A DNA stretch of 64,000 nt from Colletotrichum lupini (lineage: Eukaryota > Ascomycota > Sordariomycetes > Glomerellales > Glomerellaceae). Below the pieces are notes generated by a model. The model saw only the letters and a list, made by a program, of their open reading frames with translations, was not told the origin of the DNA and made no database searches. The translations under genes were made by a program, and so were the position numbers. This document shows positions 11,004 through 22,598 of the stretch, one piece after another (within the stretch, counting starts at the first letter, position 1; every line of letters starts with the position of its first letter). Location: assembly GCF_023278565.1 (NCBI RefSeq), contig NC_064681.1, positions 4,752,189 through 4,816,188 on the forward strand, given 5' to 3'.

Positions 11004-13226
11004 TCATGAGAATCCTAATGTTCCCGTCACCTCGTAGTAGCACGAGTATACGGGCGTCAGGTCCTGCGTCACCTCCGGCTTGCGTACGATTTCAACACAA
11101 GACTTTTGACGACGGAGGGCCTTGACCTTGTCTGCACTCGTATCCCTTCGTGGAAGTTTCGTAGCCATGCTCTCGACGTACTCCTTCAGCTGGTCAGCCA
11201 ACAGTACTGCCCTAGCCTTGCGCTCATACACGGTGACATCGTCGAAATCATTAGCCTCCTCTTCGTCGAGCTCCCCCAAGCCACGCCTGTGTGTCGCGAA
11301 CCGTAGTGGTGTCTTGACTGCTTTCACTTTACGCACAAAGTCGCGACGGCGAAGGTGATATCTGGACGACCTGGCGCTCCAGAAGTCTTTCGACATCTGT
11401 CCCAGCTCCTCGGCACGAGCAGACGCCAGGCCTGCGGGCGTGACGTTCACGTTGCATTTCCAAGACCCCGGCGCTAGCTTCTTGTCGGAAGAGACCATGG
11501 ACTTGACGAGGTTCCGCATGCGGGTTTCGAGGAGCGCCCCATTGCCGGGAATAGTGTGGTCGACCAAGCCCATCCTCCGAGCTTCAGCTGGTGATAGCGG
11601 TGTCATGTCACGCAGCAGCTTGGTCGCTCCGGCTGAGCCACAACGTCCGGTGTAGGACAGGGAATGATATTCCGAACCGTGCAGGCCGATCGCACGGTAG
11701 GCTGGGTTGAGAACGACCTCGGAGCCAGCAAGCACAATGTCGCATGCGGCAGCCATGGCAACGCCGCCCGCTGCACAATTGCCTCTGATGCCAGCGACGG
11801 TAAGAATGTTCCGTGATGGGAATTCGTGAAGGAGGTAGTGCACAACGTCATCAATGCGGTTGATGTTGAGCCAGGACTCAAGCGCCGGGTCCGCAGCAGC
11901 CTCGATAACGTTTAATGCAATACCGTTGCTAAAGTATCCGTCACCCCCCATGAGCACAAGGGCGCTGAGTGGTCGTTCCACGACATGAGTGGATGCGATA
12001 AAGTCAAGGGCGTCAATCATGCGAGAGCACTGATCTGTACTCATGGCGCCGTTGTAGAAGTTGAAGTAGAGGAAAGCGACCCGCTTAGCATTGGTGAATG
12101 TCTGGAAGTCAACTGATATGTCCTGCTGGGTATCGTGTGAAGCTCGGGACCAATCGATCGTCGCCCTGGATATGCGATTTTCTGTGATGGCGTCGCTGTC
12201 GAGGATGCCCAACTCTCTCAGGCCTGAGACAGCAGGTACCTTTGGCCATAGCATCGTGTCGGTTTTCTTCTTCACACGACGAATGTGAGTGATCCAGATG
12301 GCCTTCTTGTCGCAAGTCGCAACGCAAACGGCGTCATCCCGGCAAGCTACAACTTTGCCAGGTGGAGTGTGGGCAGTGAGATCATTGCCTTTTTCGATGT
12401 TGCCGCCATAAACATAGAGGCCCGGGCCAAATAACTTGGTAAGACAGCCTGGCTGAGAGTCCGAGCATCGAATCCTCCGGGATATTTCCCGAGCCGTGTG
12501 TGACTGAATGTTGAAGTCGCGTTGGGCCGCCTTGAGAAGTGGCCGATGACGTGTTACTCCGCCGAGGAAAGCTTTCTGCAGTGTGACAGAGGCGTCGCGG
12601 TAGGCAGGGTTTGCTCGGAGTAGCGGAGTGACATGATGCGGGGCGAACTTCTCAAATCCGGGCGACGGGGGTGGAGTGTATGGCGAAGCAGCTTGGACAG
12701 ATGCCGTTTGTATTCTTTCAATGGCTGCAAGCGTGGCTGTAAGTGCAGCTCGTGTAACGGGACCACGGTAAAGGCTCGACTTCGTGACAGCTGGCGAGTC
12801 AATCTGCAAAGGGAACTGCTCAAAGGCCCAAACTGGCCCGGCATCGAACTCTTCCACAGCTTGAAGGACAGTGACACCCCAGTATGGTCGGCCAGACTCG
12901 CTCCAGGAGCCTTTTTGGAGGAGAGTATCGGGATCGGCCTCTGTCCCATCATCACCCATGAGCACCCAGTCCAAGGCACTTGGACCGGCGTCTCCAGGGG
13001 GACCGGGGTGAACGATTATGGTGAGGTAGTTTTCGTAGATTTCTTTTGGAACACGGGCTGTGAGGAAAGGGCAGATAATGAGATGAGGCTTGGCAAGCCT
13101 GGCCGCCTCGATCATGACATCGTCTGAGAGGGCATATTCGATGGTGATTGTATGGGACTTTGACAGCGCCACATATAGACGCTGCGAAAGCGAATTGTGC
13201 GCGGTACAAAAGAAGAGAATATGCAT
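11004..13226 (-). CDS. hypX: HypX-like protein: formyltransferase-fold domain fused to enoyl-CoA hydratase/isomerase domain
   Basis: A 740-aa single-exon protein. The chosen Met starts MHILFFCTAHNSLSQRLY, the conserved beginning of bacterial HypX/HoxX; an in-frame Met at 13337 would add 37 residues with no family match. Residues 1-170 are a formyl-THF transferase/hydrolase fold with HPGPPGDAGPSALDW at 73-87. About 200-320 resembles the formyltransferase C-terminal domain. About 380-600 is a crotonase fold with HypX-typical FYNGAMSTDQC (390-400), oxyanion-loop segments GGDGYFSNGI (427-436) and GNCAAGGVAMA (482-492). In Aquifex, HypX converts the formyl group of formyl-THF to CO for [NiFe]-hydrogenase. 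These fungi are not known to have that hydrogenase, so the substrate and role are open. The last eight residues after YSCYYE may be readthrough of an unseen intron. Confidence 0.88.
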   Translation of the reverse strand: MHILFFCTAHNSLSQRLYVALSKSHTITIEYALSDDVMIEAARLAKPHLIICPFLTARVPKEIYENYLTIIVHPGPPGDAGPSALDWVLMGDDGTEADPDTLLQKGSWSESGRPYWGVTVLQAVEEFDAGPVWAFEQFPLQIDSPAVTKSSLYRGPVTRAALTATLAAIERIQTASVQAASPYTPPPSPGFEKFAPHHVTPLLRANPAYRDASVTLQKAFLGGVTRHRPLLKAAQRDFNIQSHTAREISRRIRCSDSQPGCLTKLFGPGLYVYGGNIEKGNDLTAHTPPGKVVACRDDAVCVATCDKKAIWITHIRRVKKKTDTMLWPKVPAVSGLRELGILDSDAITENRISRATIDWSRASHDTQQDISVDFQTFTNAKRVAFLYFNFYNGAMSTDQCSRMIDALDFIASTHVVERPLSALVLMGGDGYFSNGIALNVIEAAADPALESWLNINRIDDVVHYLLHEFPSRNILTVAGIRGNCAAGGVAMAAACDIVLAGSEVVLNPAYRAIGLHGSEYHSLSYTGRCGSAGATKLLRDMTPLSPAEARRMGLVDHTIPGNGALLETRMRNLVKSMVSSDKKLAPGSWKCNVNVTPAGLASARAEELGQMSKDFWSARSSRYHLRRRDFVRKVKAVKTPLRFATHRRGLGELDEEEANDFDDVTVYERKARAVLLADQLKEYVESMATKLPRRDTSADKVKALRRQKSCVEIVRKPEVTQDLTPVYSCYYEVTGTLGFS

Positions 13227-14502
13227 CGTGACGGCGTTGGACTGAGACAATAGCAGCACAGCAACTTGGAGAAGAGAAGTAACAGAGAGTGTGGGTTCCT
13301 TATTTACTTGCGAGGACGTGCGATCAAGTCGCATCATATATGCTGTTCATGATGGGGTGCGAGGGGTCTTCAGGAGGAGGGGTTCCTCCATCGGAGACTT
13401 CAGCTTGTGAGATGCACAAGTGGCTTCTGCCCACCACCCGTTCCTGACCGGCCATGTGCGACATGAAAGTTTAACGGTCGTCTCCTGGCGCTTGCCATAA
13501 AAAACCATGCCATGTTCAATGCACCCCGCTTGTCTTGCTGAGTGGTGGTCTTTGACTCCGATCCGCCTACCTCGAGTCCCGCGAAAGTGACCGTGGTATT
13601 GTTGTTGTTGTCATCCTAGCTTCGACTTGGACCCACGCCTTCACGCCAGACCGGACGAACCGGGCTCGGACCCAGGCGTGGTTTGGACGAACCATCCCAA
13701 GTGGCTGCTTTATCGGACGAGATGCTTCCTCTTGACTCAGGGGCGCGCGCTGAATTGGGCGATGACTGGTAGGCGCTAAGCTGAAGAGCAAAGGCTTTGC
13801 CTGACTAGCGCGTCCAGTCACCATCTCTAGTCAGCGACGCTCAACTGAACAAAGCTATGCAGTACAGTAAACGATCTGTTTCGACGCCATCGCAGAGCTT
13901 GGGGATCAGCACATCCGAATCGAGTAACTCTTAGTCCACGGGGTCCGAGCATCTCTCGTGGTGTGGCTTTCACGGCATCCAGTCAATAAGGGGATGTGAT
14001 CTTCTCCATACAGCCGAGCACGGCCCTCCTGGGGGTAATGTGAAGCTTGTGGTCCACGTTTCTCGGCCGAATTTCTATAATCGAAGAAAGTTTGGAGACG
14101 ATTCCTAATCAGTCCGATGGTCTCTAAAGGGTCCTGCAAATCAGATCGCGGCGACGTGATGCATGACTCTCCACATTCTCGATCGTGTGTGGGCCGCTTC
14201 AGTCTCTAGGAACAGAGTAGAACGGCATTAGTTTGATGTGACAGCGACGGCCAATGTGATGATACATTTGCTGATTGCCTTCGTACTAAACGAAGCCGAG
14301 TACGATGTTAGGGCGCCCTTGGCATACCTGCATTCGTTGTCGTTGAGAAGCGAGCCCAGGGTCCTGGCATCCGGATACTGCGAGTTCCAAAATGACCGAT
14401 GCCACTTGGGGTAGGTGAACTACCTTATTAAGGTAAAGTATCTACGGATAACAAGCCGTCTAGAAATGTGATTGCGCCTTTGGACGGAGAGGTACTTGCT
14501 GT
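13227..14502. other. Intergenic, nothing recognised
   Basis: Upstream side of the HypX-like gene and 3' side of the checkpoint gene. Short frames (13567-13824 minus, 13906-14139 minus) show no family motif. No repeat or RNA gene seen. The promoter of the HypX-like gene must lie just above 13226. Confidence 0.5.
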
Positions 14503-17021
14503 TCAGACCCCAAACGAAATGGCGATACTATCGCCCTCGTCAGGGGTCACGGCAATCTCCAATAACTCATGAGCTCGATCAACAGTATCCGCGTCTATCG
14601 CGTTCTCATAGACCAAATCCTCTTCTGCAAAGTTAAGTCGTGACAAGGAAAGGATGTACCGTTGAGAGCCGCCATGGGACATGGAGAGCTTTGAGAGGAT
14701 GTTTGCGACGTTGGCCGTCTGCGGATCTGTTACCATGGTATGGAGAAGCAGAATGATCTGAGATACCAACAAGGAGACGCCACTTCGGCCGTCGTCCAAG
14801 TCGTTTACACCATCGCGGCGATCGTCCGGGGTAGTACCCACGGCCAAGTTCATGTGTGAAGGGGAGAGACCGCCACTGGAGGTATCCACTACGGGGTCCG
14901 AAAGGTCGTACAAAACATCGACAAGCTCGCCCAGAGCTGTGACTAACCGGGGTATGACACTGACGTGGCCCGCGACCTGTCGTGCTCCATACGGGGTACG
15001 GGTAAAGGCCATGAGTGTTCGTAAGACTGCGAATCTTACTGCGTGCTTCTGGCTTACAGACGACACTGCTCTAGGTAAGTCGACTAGGTTGAGAGAAACC
15101 TTGTCGATGATCATTCTAGCAGCTAGGTCGGCGTCTTTGCCTAGGATGATGGGGCCAAGGGAATCTGGGAGGGTAGAAGTGCACAGCATATCAAGCATGC
15201 CGATGATGTCGTCCAGCTGTTGTTTGGGGGTGAGAAGGATGAGAACTAGATCAAGAGTGATCAGCTGCCAAAATTCGGCTTGTCTCGTCTGCGCACCGCC
15301 GTCTGCTTCGAGCATTGTCGTAGCGCAGGCTGCGGCAGAGGCGTTCAGCAAAGACAGGATGTACGTAGTATCGACGTGCTGCTGCAGGGTTTCTGTGGCT
15401 GCCCCTGCTGACACATCGCCATCCTGGCTCTTGAATCGAGCTTCTGCAACTAAATAAATAGACTGTTGCAGCGTAGGAACCAAGTCACTGACGATCTGCG
15501 GGACCACTGATATGGTCTGGAGCTGCAGAGTAAAGGAGAGGAGTGAGGCTAGGTCCCAAATTGGCCGCAAGAAATTCTCTCTCAAACACTGGCTCCACAT
15601 CTGAATTACAAGACGGGCGAAGTCTACCAGAAGTTGGACCGGATTCAGCGGCGTGCCCATGAGAGGCAAATGCTGGAAAATGAAGGATGCAAAAGACGTG
15701 GTCGGATCGGACGGGTATGCGTATCGTGATAATATGTCAAAAGTCGGTGGTTCCCCATGCAAGGAGCCATGGTCTAATATGACTTGGAGAAACTACGACG
15801 CTGTTAGCCACAGATCCTTTGATGATGATACGTGATGTGGAGGAACATTACCTCGAAAGGGAGAGTAGTAGGTGCAGGGCCTGGATACTGGACTGGAATG
15901 GCGGTGGTCCCTGTGTCATCAACCATGATTACGTCTTGAGCGTCTGTCTCCAGAGCCATGACGGGACTATCGACTGGTGGCCGTTTCCGTTTGCCTTTGG
16001 TGGGCGTCCTCTCCGACAATGGAATAGCAACAGGTCCGGGGTCCCGAGTTTTGCCTCTGTTCTTGGTTGGACTTGGAGCGATGTCCATATCGTCAAATCC
16101 GTCCGCAACGCCCCAGGTTTTGGCAGCCTTCTTAGGTGTGGTGGTTCCTGGCGCGGCGGACACGGGCGCATTCTCTCTTCGGCGAGGGCGGGTCGAAGCA
16201 TCCTTCATGTCCCTTTGGAGGAATTGTAACTCCGTGGTGGCTTGCCTTTCAGCCGCAATGGCGGCTTCCACAGCCCTCTCTTGCCTGGCAGCTTGTTCGG
16301 CATTCTGTTTTTTGAGGCGGGAAACCTCGGCTGCGTGATCCTGTTCCGCCTTGGTTGAATTTGTTCGTATGATGGAGGCCTCGCCTCGTGCAGAGTTTAG
16401 CTCAGATTCGAGGGCCCTGAGCCGTTGCTGGAGCGCTGCAATGACATCGTTACCAGGTGCCGCGTGCAACTGCGACTGGGATTGCGGGGGATTGAAGCGA
16501 GCGGACGAAGGAGGTGCTGGTCGGACGAATTGGCTTGGTGGAGGTCGATACGGAGCTGCAGGGTGGGCAGGCTGGAAACGCTGTGAGGCTACAGAGGCGT
16601 TGTAGGTTGGCACGGGGGGAGGGTATCGCGGCCGCGAGGAGAGGGTCGGAGGGTTTGCATGGGCTGGTGGAGGATTCCATCTCTGTTGAGGTGGTAGAGG
16701 CGGGTGCCTGGCTGCAAGCGGCTGGGGCGGATGCTGGTGTTGATGTTGCTGTTGCTGTTGTTGGGAGATGGTCTTGTCTACGGAGGGGCGAGTAACGGGA
16801 GGTAGAAGTTCGTTGGTGACTTCGGCATCGTCGAGGTCGTCATCTTCGAACTCTAAGTCATCGTAGTTCTCGACTTGGGAAGGGTCATGGTGCGGAGGTA
16901 GAGTTTGAGACTGGGAGTCCTGTTTTCTTTGTGCTTGTGTGAATTGAATGGCGTTGTTCTCAAGCTCCTGGAGAGTGGTGTCGTTCAAATCATCAAAGTC
17001 GTCATCGTTGAATTCGTCCAT
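14503..17021 (-). CDS. uvsD: ATRIP-family DNA damage checkpoint protein (Rad26/UvsD type)
   Basis: Regulatory partner of the ATR/Mec1 kinase (S. pombe Rad26, Aspergillus UvsD, yeast Ddc2), acting in the nucleus on RPA-coated single-stranded DNA. Exons 17021-15852 and 15792-14503 with a 59-nt intron (GTAATG..CGTAG) give 819 aa. The N-terminus (DEFNDDDFDDLNDTTLQELE) is the acidic family opening ending in ENNAIQFTQAQ. A Gln/His-rich tract (about residues 80-100), a Pro-rich linker and a coiled coil (about 195-275, with LQQRLRALESEL) follow, as expected for the oligomerising segment. Basic SPTK/RTPTKGKRKR motifs resemble nuclear localisation and kinase sites. The second exon is helical and should contact the ATR kinase. 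Gene divergent from CDS1. Confidence 0.85.
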
Positions 17022-19070
17022 GGTCGCTTTGGAACGTCAAATTGCTCATCATCATGGGCCCATTGACGGCCGAACCTTACAGAGAGGTTGAGGTGGAAGA
17101 TTATGGAGTTGGGAATAGTGGCAGCCCACCATCAGGCACCGTGGGCACCTCAGACAGGTGGTTTCCTTATCTTATCAGTGTTTGGAGGACTGTGAGACTC
17201 AACGCGTTGGAAGACGCGACCTCCAGGTTGAGGGAGGCGCGCTCAGCCACACCTGGGCACTTGCAGGAACAGAGTATTTCCGGATCACTAGCCACACAAC
17301 CATCTCAAGTCCAATCATGTGACTGCGGCTGGTGAGCTCGGACGAATGCAGTGTCAAGCAGAAGATGGACGAACTTCGAAGCTCGCGCCTCACCCCCCAA
17401 AGCACCTACATAGTAAACCAAAGCTGTTGGCCAGACTTGGCCAGGTCGTTGGCTGCCACAGGATGGCCTGTGATGACATCAGATTGCGTCCACCCATTGA
17501 TAGCTATCTCGGCTTGACCGGAGACGGCATAAGCTATACCGGCGGACTTTGTTGCCCAATCTCAAGCTCCACGTCAGCCACGAGCCTCGAAAAAAGCATT
17601 CAAAGATACTGTGCTTATCCGTCCGTAGCATAAGGTGCATTGAGAGGAAGGCCCTTGGCTGACCAACTCAGCAACTTTGGTGGGTTGGTAAGGTAGGATA
17701 TGCTCCTCCTTTCAGCGGAGCCCTGCAAAACATACGCGTAAGGAACTAAAGGAACCTTTCACCCGTTGCGTCTTGTGTGCATGGGGCTCCTTGGAGCTTG
17801 TGCTTTCGGAGGCGAAAGGTTCTTTCATGCATGGGGCCTTACACCTATCCGTGCCTGGCTTGAGGTAAAATAAAGCACGACTGTTCTGTTTCCGAAGAAA
17901 CTAGCAGATAGATTTATTGGGGAAGAAAGAAATGCAGAGATCAACGGAGATGACTTGCAGTCCGGAGACCGAACCGACAGTGCAAAAAAGTGGTTTGGCC
18001 AATGAGCCATCCGGACTATCAGCATTTCAGCATTGGTGGGAGGTGCGGTGTTGCCGACCGGCTGGATTACCTAATCTCCGCTCGGGGGGGAACAATGGGG
18101 GCAACCTGGAATGGTGGCAATGAGGGCAGGCAATGCGAGCGGACTCCAATTCCCATCTCCAGGGCTGCCCCCCCCCCCGCCAAGAATGCGAGCCTGACGT
18201 AGCTCTTTACGCTAATTTACACCGTCATCATTCGCCCAGACCAGCTGCCCTGGCACCGTAGCGTCTGTACGGATAATCTGTAACGTAGACTGTAGGTAGG
18301 TATCTAGATAGAGCATCTGGGGAACTGGGATAACAATTACGAGGGAAAATAACAACAGAAAATCTTTTGAGAATAGGAATCGTGAAAGTACAGGTACAAG
18401 TGAGACAAATAATAGAATAAAAGTACTTAGGTACCTTAATTGGAGGAAGGAGCAACGCAGCGTAAGGTACCTACCTACCTACCTAACAGCCCGAGTCCCG
18501 TGGACGTGGACACAGCCGAAGCAGCCCTCTTCAGGCGTGGGAAGGAGGTGGGTCCACTCGGGGATTCTGCGCCAGCTGTGCCTTCCCGCTTTCCGCCCTT
18601 CCCTTCTGCTCTGCTCAGCCTTTGGCCCTTTGCGTTCCCTCCCAGGTCTACGCTACCTTACCTTGCTCCGTACGGGTTCAACAAAAAATCCATCCACGCC
18701 GACAACTCCCATCCGCTTCTCCAACACGTCACACACGACCGCCTGCGATTCCGAGCTCAACCCTGCGCATTCACGCCTTGGGACTCGACTAGAATTTGCT
18801 CTTCCGACGTGTCTCGACAACTCGACGATAATCCGTTCCATCGCCTGTTCTTGCGATCCAACGGTCTAATTTGCGCCGACCCTCCGCTTCCACTCTTCCC
18901 ATCGCCGCATCCGAACCACCCGCTTTTGCTTCGCGACGACTAATCACGACCTTTGACCTTTCTCCCACCAACTGGGCTTGACCAACCTCACCTAGTATCG
19001 CAGTTATCTACGAGGCCGACTCGTCGAAACCTCTTATCCTTTCGAGTATTGCGGAACCGTAAATAGAGAC
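17022..19070. other. 2-kb divergent intergenic region with low-complexity tracts
   Basis: Lies between the divergent checkpoint gene and CDS1. Contains an 11-C run near 18168-18178, a (TACC)n run near 18470-18484, and from about 18490 to 19070 a pyrimidine-rich stretch typical of fungal 5' leaders. The 167-codon open frame at 18440-18943 lies in this leader and has no domain, so I do not call it. Two copies of TGCATGGGG flank an imperfect inverted repeat of GAACCTTTC near 17753-17840. Confidence 0.55.
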
Positions 19071-20778
19071 ATGATGGCCCGCACACGGAGGGGCGTCAAG
19101 TTCCCTCACAAGGCCAATGGTCACGGCGAGGGGCGCCGCTCCAGCTTCAGCGATGTCAGTGAAGATGGTTCGCCCACCAAGCAAAGGTCTGGCGCAGCCC
19201 TGGAAAACATTGTAGAGGTAAGCTCTAGATTTACAGTATGCATCTGCACGGCCTCAGTGCGACTGCCAGCGCCATCATCATCATCATCATGGTCATGACC
19301 ATGACCGCGACCCCGTTCACATGGTATGGACATAGCTAACCTTTTGCGCCTGCAACAGCAACCCCAATCACCCGAGGAGGAAAAGCGAGCCGCATACGAG
19401 AAGAAGAAGGCCAACTTCCTGACCCGTACCTTCTGGACCTTTGTCATGTTCGCTGGCTTCTTCACTGCTCTCTTCATGGGCCACATCTACATCATCTGCA
19501 TCATGACTGCTATCCAGATCATCTCCTTCAAGGAGGTTATCGCCATCGCCAGCGTACCCAGCCGCGCCCGCCAGCTACGCTCCTCTAAGAGCCTCAACTG
19601 GTACTGGCTGGCAACCACCATGTACTTCCTCTACGGCGAGAGCGTCATCTACTATTTCAAGCACATCGTCTTGGTCGACAAGGTTCTGCTGCCTTTGGCA
19701 ACCCACCACCGCTTCATTAGCTTCATACTGTACATCTTTGGTACGTCCTTTCTCGAAACACTCCAGAATATACCCTTTCTTTCGAGCACGCGCTGACTTT
19801 TGACCTCGCTAGGCTTCGTCTTCTTCGTCACCTCTCTCCAGAATGGTCACTACAAGTTTCAATTCACCCAGTTCGCATGGACTCACATGGCTCTGTACCT
19901 CATTGTCGTCCAGGCTCACTTCATCATGAACAATGTTTTCGAGGGCATGATCTGGTTTTTCCTCCCAGCTGCCATGGTTATCACCAACGATATCTGGGCC
20001 TACCTTTGCGGCATCACCTTTGGCCGCACGCAACTCATCGCCCTCTCCCCCAAGAAGACTGTCGAGGGGTTTGTCGGCGCTTGGGCCTTCACCATCTTGT
20101 TTGGCATGCTTCTGACCAACGTCTTGATGCGCTCCGACTTCTTCTTGTGCCCGGTCAACGTGAGTAACCTACGCTACTCTTAGATAAACGCTGTTAATAT
20201 TCTAACAACAATCTAGGATCTCGGCGCGAACATCTTTACTGGTCTTGAGTGTACTCGGAACCCCGTCTTCATCCCCAAGACGTACAGCCTGCCTCCTCTG
20301 TTCTTCCTGCCACCCAACATGCACCAGACCTTCTCCTTCACTGTGGCTCCAATGCAGCTGCACACTTTGGTATTGGCCACCTTTGCCTCTCTCATCGCAC
20401 CTTTTGGCGGGTTCTTCGCTTCTGGGCTCAAGCGCACTTTCAAGATCAAGGACTTTGGTGACTCCATTCCGGGACACGGCGGCATGACGGATCGCATGGA
20501 TTGCCAGTTCATCATGGGCTTCTTCACCTACATGTATTACCATTCCTTTATTGCTCTCCACAAGGTCAATCTCGGCAGCGTCATGGAGATGGCCGTCACT
20601 GGCTTGACTGTCGAGGAGCAGCTCGAATTGGTGAGAGGCATGGGTCGCTATCTTAGCAACCAAGGTGTTTGGGGAGATGAGGTATGTCCTATTGAATGCT
20701 GCTTGACCACGTATCGCGTGTGCTGACTCTCATCAGATTATCCAGTGTCTGGACAAGGCGTTGCAGGCCAAGCGGTAG
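19071..20778 (+). CDS. CDS1: Phosphatidate cytidylyltransferase (CDP-diacylglycerol synthase)
   Basis: Makes CDP-diacylglycerol from phosphatidic acid and CTP (EC 2.7.7.41), the precursor of phosphatidylinositol, phosphatidylserine and phosphatidylglycerol, in the endoplasmic reticulum membrane. Exons 19071-19217, 19359-19740, 19813-20159, 20217-20681, 20737-20778 (460 aa; normal for fungal Cds1). All joins keep frame. The hydrophilic N-terminus (about 70 aa) precedes several membrane helices. The CDS signature is complete: SGLKRTFKIKDF then DSIPGHGGMTDRMD with its two catalytic Asp. The protein ends LQAKR. A second ATG follows directly (MMAR), so the start is uncertain by one codon. Intron 1 (141 nt) contains a run of CAT triplets. 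Confidence 0.95.
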
Positions 20779-21677
20779 ATGTATCGACGTGGCATATCGA
20801 CAACTGCTGAATACGAGCAAAATACTGCTATTTAATGACGAACTAATGCGACATCCGGCACATGTGCTAAGCAGAGCAAGGAATAACCTCCCGCTCCATT
20901 CTCCAGGAAAGCAAAGGAGACGGGCTCGGAGCCGGACGGTCGAGAGCTGCGCGCGGGTAAATAAAAGCATTTGCGTAACGACGACGACAACGACGGTCGC
21001 TGTACAAGAGAGTTTTTTTGGTTTATGACGGGCGGATGGAATTTGCATGGACTAGTTGTAACATACCCTGTCGCGACGTTTTTCTTCCAACATACCACGT
21101 CTCACTCTTCAACCTCTGAGCCAAGCTTGACCAGGCGTGAATCCCGAAGCCGCGATGCCATGAATGAGTGACAGCCTGGCCCGAACTCGCAGTGCCCGTG
21201 GAGATGCCTCTCTCTTATCGGCGATTGAGCCGCCCGTTGCGGAGGCGGGGCCCCTTCCCAACCCCAGTATTCCTTGTCCGGCCATCCGAAGTTTGGACCG
21301 GGCCGGTCGGGTTTCCCGGTTTCCGGTATCCGGTCCTAACTTTGTGTGAGCGATCCCGGTCATGCCTTATCAAGACCCGCAACCCCGCTCCGGCCAAACA
21401 CTGGGTAACATCTTCCGATGGACATTTCTGTCTTCCATTCGTAGGTGGCGTATTGCCTATCAATCGGCGGCCATCATTATTGCAGAACTTCCCCAGATCA
21501 ACTTTATCTGGATTACACCTGAACTCACAAATCCTCATTGAACCTAGCTTTCGCTTCTTCCATCTCGAAACAGATACGTTCAGAAACCACGGCCGGAGAG
21601 ACGCTGTGCTCACTTTTCGCATTGAGACCGTTACCCTTCAGACTCCGTAAACCGGCGCACCGATCACAAGACCCACC
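20779..21677. other. Intergenic and probable promoter/5' leader of the aldolase-family gene
   Basis: About 900 bp after CDS1. It contains the CDS1 3' UTR and, toward 21677, a pyrimidine-rich segment. Overlapping open frames here have no domain match and look like shadows of GC-rich DNA. No repeat or RNA gene recognised. Confidence 0.5.
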
Positions 21678-22598
21678 ATGGCTCCGTCTGCCGTTGTCAG
21701 CGATACCGAGTCCATCGAGGCCCGCGCCGCCGCCATCGTCCCCAAGGAGGTATCGCACACCAAGCACGGCCATGAGCTCGCCAACAAGACGCCTTTGCAG
21801 GCCATGTCCCACGGCGATGTCGCTCTCGCCGGTATCCCCAAGTTCCCCGACTTCGCCTCCCAGCGCCAATGGCAACTCGAACACATGGCCGCCGCTTTCC
21901 GCCACTGGTACCGTGAAGACTACATCGAAGGCATGAGCGGCCACATCTCCGTCAGAGACCCCGAGCACCACGACGCCTTCTGGACGAACCCTCTCGGCAA
22001 GCACTTTGGTCTGCTCAAGGCCAGCGACATGATCCTCGTCAACCTCGACGGCGAGGTTATCGGCGGCAACCGCAGCAAGCCCCCCAACACGGCTGGCTTT
22101 TTGATTCACGCTGCCGTGCACAAGGCTCGCCCCGACGTTCACGCCGTGTGCCACAACCACAGCATCCACGGCAAGGCCTGGTCGGTCTTTGGACGTAGGC
22201 TGGAGATGCTGACCCAGGACTCCTGCAAGTTCCTTGGCGAAGCTCACAGCGTCTACAACAGCTACGGCGGTGTCGTTCTGGGTCCTGAGGAGGGTGAGCT
22301 GATCGCGCAGGCATTGGGCCCCAAGGGCAAGGGCTGCATTCTGAGAAACCACGGTCTGCTGACGGTTGGACGTACCGTTGATGAGGCTGCCTTTTTGTAC
22401 ACCTCCATGGAGCGAAGCTGTCGCGTGCAGCTCCTGGCCGAGGCTGCCGGCGCCAACGGGTTGGCAAAGGTCCCCATCACGGACGAGGAGGCACAATTCA
22501 ACTTTGACGTTGAGAGTGACCCGGAGATTTGCTACTGCGAATTTCAAGTCTACTACGACCTGGAGGATGAGTTGACAAACGGCGCCTTCAAGAACTAA
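21678..22598 (+). CDS. Class II aldolase/adducin-family protein
   Basis: Single-exon 306-aa protein of the class II aldolase/adducin fold (L-fuculose-phosphate aldolase type; fungal members are related to S. pombe Mug14). Candidate zinc ligands are present: His159 and His161 in CHNHSIHGKAWS and His225 in RNHGLLTVG. The SGHISVRDPEHHDAFWTNP block (residues 87-105) is the typical phosphate/substrate loop of this fungal subfamily. There is no targeting signal, so it is probably cytosolic. The natural substrate of this fungal group is not established to my knowledge. Codon use is strongly C-ending, suggesting good expression. It converges on the ABC transporter gene. Confidence 0.9.
   Translation: MAPSAVVSDTESIEARAAAIVPKEVSHTKHGHELANKTPLQAMSHGDVALAGIPKFPDFASQRQWQLEHMAAAFRHWYREDYIEGMSGHISVRDPEHHDAFWTNPLGKHFGLLKASDMILVNLDGEVIGGNRSKPPNTAGFLIHAAVHKARPDVHAVCHNHSIHGKAWSVFGRRLEMLTQDSCKFLGEAHSVYNSYGGVVLGPEEGELIAQALGPKGKGCILRNHGLLTVGRTVDEAAFLYTSMERSCRVQLLAEAAGANGLAKVPITDEEAQFNFDVESDPEICYCEFQVYYDLEDELTNGAFKN

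Noticed and set aside
12633..13127. 164-codon plus-strand frame opposite the HypX-like gene
   Set aside because: Antisense shadow of a strongly conserved coding frame.
18440..18943. 167-codon open frame upstream of CDS1
   Set aside because: It lies in the pyrimidine-rich leader of CDS1, has no domain, and its composition mirrors the UTR; overlapping frames of similar length exist on both strands.
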